Shown here: positions 62,678 to 64,000 of the stretch, piece by piece
How positions within the stretch are numbered: position 1 is the stretch's first letter
Layout: every line of letters begins with the position of its first letter
Assembly (NCBI RefSeq): GCF_014635065.1
Contig: NZ_BMCG01000005.1
Span: forward strand, 283,794 to 347,793
Origin: Oxalicibacterium flavum
GTDB taxonomy: Bacteria; Pseudomonadota; Gammaproteobacteria; Burkholderiales; Burkholderiaceae_D
Reading direction: 5' to 3'
DNA length: 64,000 nucleotides
Notes under the pieces: model-generated
Told to the model about the DNA's origin: nothing
The model's input: the letters and a program-made list of their open reading frames with translations, nothing else
Database searches by the model: none
Position numbers and translations under genes: made by a program

Positions 62678-64000
62678 TCAGGCATTGGCGCCGACAGGGG
62701 CGGTGCCAGCTGCGCGTTCCTTCTGCAGCAGGTCTGCAGAGTAGGCGACGTGTTTCGCCAGCGTCGGACGCAGGGCAACGATTGCCAGTACAGCAGCAGT
62801 CAAGTCCATGCAGGCGACGGTGTAGAGAACCGTGGACCACGTGCCGGTCGCTTCCATCATCAGGTTGCCGACCGGGACGAACAGTGCGCCGATACCCTTG
62901 GCGCAGTACAGCACGCCGTAGATCTTGCCGATGTGCTTGGTACCGAAGGCATCGCCTGCCAGTGCCGAGAACAGCGAATAGACTTCACCCCACGCCAGGA
63001 ACACGACACCCGACAGGATCAGGAATGCCCATGGATTGTGACCCCAGTAGCCGAGCGCGATGATGCCGAGGCCTTCCAGCGTGAACGCGATGACCATGGT
63101 TTTTTCACGACCGATGTTGTCCGAAACCCAGCCGAACAGAGGACGCGAGATACCGTTCATGATACGGTCGAGCATCAGTGCCAGCGGCAGAGCGGCCATG
63201 GTGAAGAAGTACAGATCGACTTCGAATTCCTTGACGCCCAGATCCTGTGCGATCACGCCCAGCTGTGCCACTGCCATCATGCCGCCGGTGACGACCATGA
63301 TGAACATGAAGAACATCAGCCAGAACAGTTTGGTCGAGAGCGCTTCCTTCAGCGTGTAGTCGCGACGGCTCTGTTCCAGCTTGGCCGACGATTTGACTTC
63401 GGTTGCCTTGGGCGAACGCAGGAACCATGCAGCGATGAACGCCAGGCCACCTTGCAGGATGCCGAAGAAGAAGAAGGTTTCCTGGAAGCCGTCGGATTTG
63501 ATCATGGCAGCGATCGGGAGGATCGTTGCAGCCGAACCCATGCCGTAGCCGCCGGCGGTCAGGCCAACAGCCAGACCACGACGATCAGGGAACCACTTCA
63601 GTGCGTTGTTGATGCAGGTTGCGTAGATCGAACCGACGCCGATACCACCGACTGCTGCGCCGACGTAGAAGCCCATCAGCGTGGTGGCTTGCGAGTTCAG
63701 CACCCATGCAAAGCCGATACCGATGGCGCCGAAGGCGACCATGATGCGCGGACCGAATTTATCGATGAAGAAGCCTTCGATCGGAGCGAGCCAGGTTTGC
63801 ACCAGGACGAAGATGGTGAAGGCGATCTGGATCTCTGCGCGAGCCCAGCCGAAGGTGCCCTGGATTTCAGGAACGAACAGGGTCCATGCGTACTGGATGT
63901 TGGCGGTTGCCACCATGCAGATGACGCCAACGACCAGCTGGAGCCAGCGGGTGCTTTCCTTGATCGGTTGATCAGGACGGATTGCCGATGCGGAGAGTTC
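62678..64000 (-). CDS. oxlT: Oxalate/formate antiporter family MFS transporter (5' partial)
   Basis: At least 440 residues; the frame stays open to the window edge, so the true start lies beyond 64000. The visible N-terminus reads RWLQLVVGVICMVATANIQ then YAWTLFVPEIQGTFGWA, the first helix of the OFA family (OxlT has a very similar G-V-x-YSWTL). Further marks are helix 2 FGPRIMVAFGAIG, GTGVGSIYATCINNALKWFPDRRG-like GVGSIYATCINNALKWF, MFS motif A at FGWVSDNIGREKT, and helix 11 YCAKGIGALFVPVG. In oxalotrophs it swaps oxalate for formate and builds proton-motive force. Exact substrate is not proven by sequence. Confidence 0.85.
   Translation of the reverse strand, partial: ELSASAIRPDQPIKESTRWLQLVVGVICMVATANIQYAWTLFVPEIQGTFGWARAEIQIAFTIFVLVQTWLAPIEGFFIDKFGPRIMVAFGAIGIGFAWVLNSQATTLMGFYVGAAVGGIGVGSIYATCINNALKWFPDRRGLAVGLTAGGYGMGSAATILPIAAMIKSDGFQETFFFFGILQGGLAFIAAWFLRSPKATEVKSSAKLEQSRRDYTLKEALSTKLFWLMFFMFIMVVTGGMMAVAQLGVIAQDLGVKEFEVDLYFFTMAALPLALMLDRIMNGISRPLFGWVSDNIGREKTMVIAFTLEGLGIIALGYWGHNPWAFLILSGVVFLAWGEVYSLFSALAGDAFGTKHIGKIYGVLYCAKGIGALFVPVGNLMMEATGTWSTVLYTVACMDLTAAVLAIVALRPTLAKHVAYSADLLQKERAAGTAPVGANA

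Overview
The window looks like a chromosomal piece of a GC-rich betaproteobacterium, most likely of the family Oxalobacteraceae (Herminiimonas / Oxalicibacterium / Herbaspirillum relatives). This placement is an inference. It rests on the rpsU-yqeY-dnaG-rpoD block, the nitrate cluster layout, the tripartite tricarboxylate transporter with a Bug-type receptor, and an oxalate/formate-type antiporter at the right end. No rRNA, CRISPR array or complete IS element was seen.

Layout. 0-8.6 kb: an accessory uptake cluster with two TonB receptors (the first cut by the window edge), two duplicated peptide-type binding lipoproteins, one lone ABC permease, an SfnB/DszC-like flavin monooxygenase and a 34-codon remnant that looks like a GNAT acetyltransferase. 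8.6-14.3 kb: tRNA-Met, miaA, mutL, a DedA protein, amiC and tsaE. 14.3-22.9 kb: carboxylate transport and sensing, with an AEC carrier, a DctS/DctR-like two-component pair, a divergent DctP receptor without its membrane subunits, and tctCBA. 22.9-27.0 kb: ogt, xerD, katG. 27.1-29.7 kb: an AT-richer foreign-looking patch with an AhpD-like protein and a MocR regulator, ending against a wrecked FecI-like sigma factor gene. 29.9-34.4 kb: a small basic protein, a methyltransferase, a VOC protein, an endonuclease/phosphatase, ybaK, plsY and tsaD.

34.5-50.0 kb is a nitrate assimilation island: nasT (ANTAR antiterminator), nrtABC, a PilJ/NarX-type P-box plus chemoreceptor-tip protein, a PP2C-kinase fusion, narK, nirBD, nasA, ybiB/trpD2 and cobA. 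The control logic can be read from the DNA. Two sigma-54 -24/-12 elements lie upstream of nrtA and nirB, with NtrC-like sites. The nrtA leader carries two hexaloop hairpins (A at loop position 1, G at position 4) followed by an intrinsic terminator, the signature of ANTAR-controlled antitermination. The inferred model is that NtrC and sigma-54 start transcription under nitrogen limitation, NasT allows read-through when nitrate is present, NrtABC and NarK import nitrate, NasA and NirBD reduce it to ammonium, and CobA supplies precursor for NirB siroheme. No NasS sensor is present; the P-box protein encoded directly after nrtC is a candidate for the missing nitrate sensor and is the most novel item here.

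50.1-57.4 kb: an HI0933-type flavoprotein, a VOC protein, then rpsU-yqeY-dnaG-rpoD and tRNA-Ile2 (CAT). 57.4-64 kb: an unknown membrane-anchored protein, a 44-residue membrane protein, a PAP2-like phosphatase, a large GGDEF-EAL protein, a 41-residue membrane protein, and the 5'-truncated oxalate/formate antiporter.
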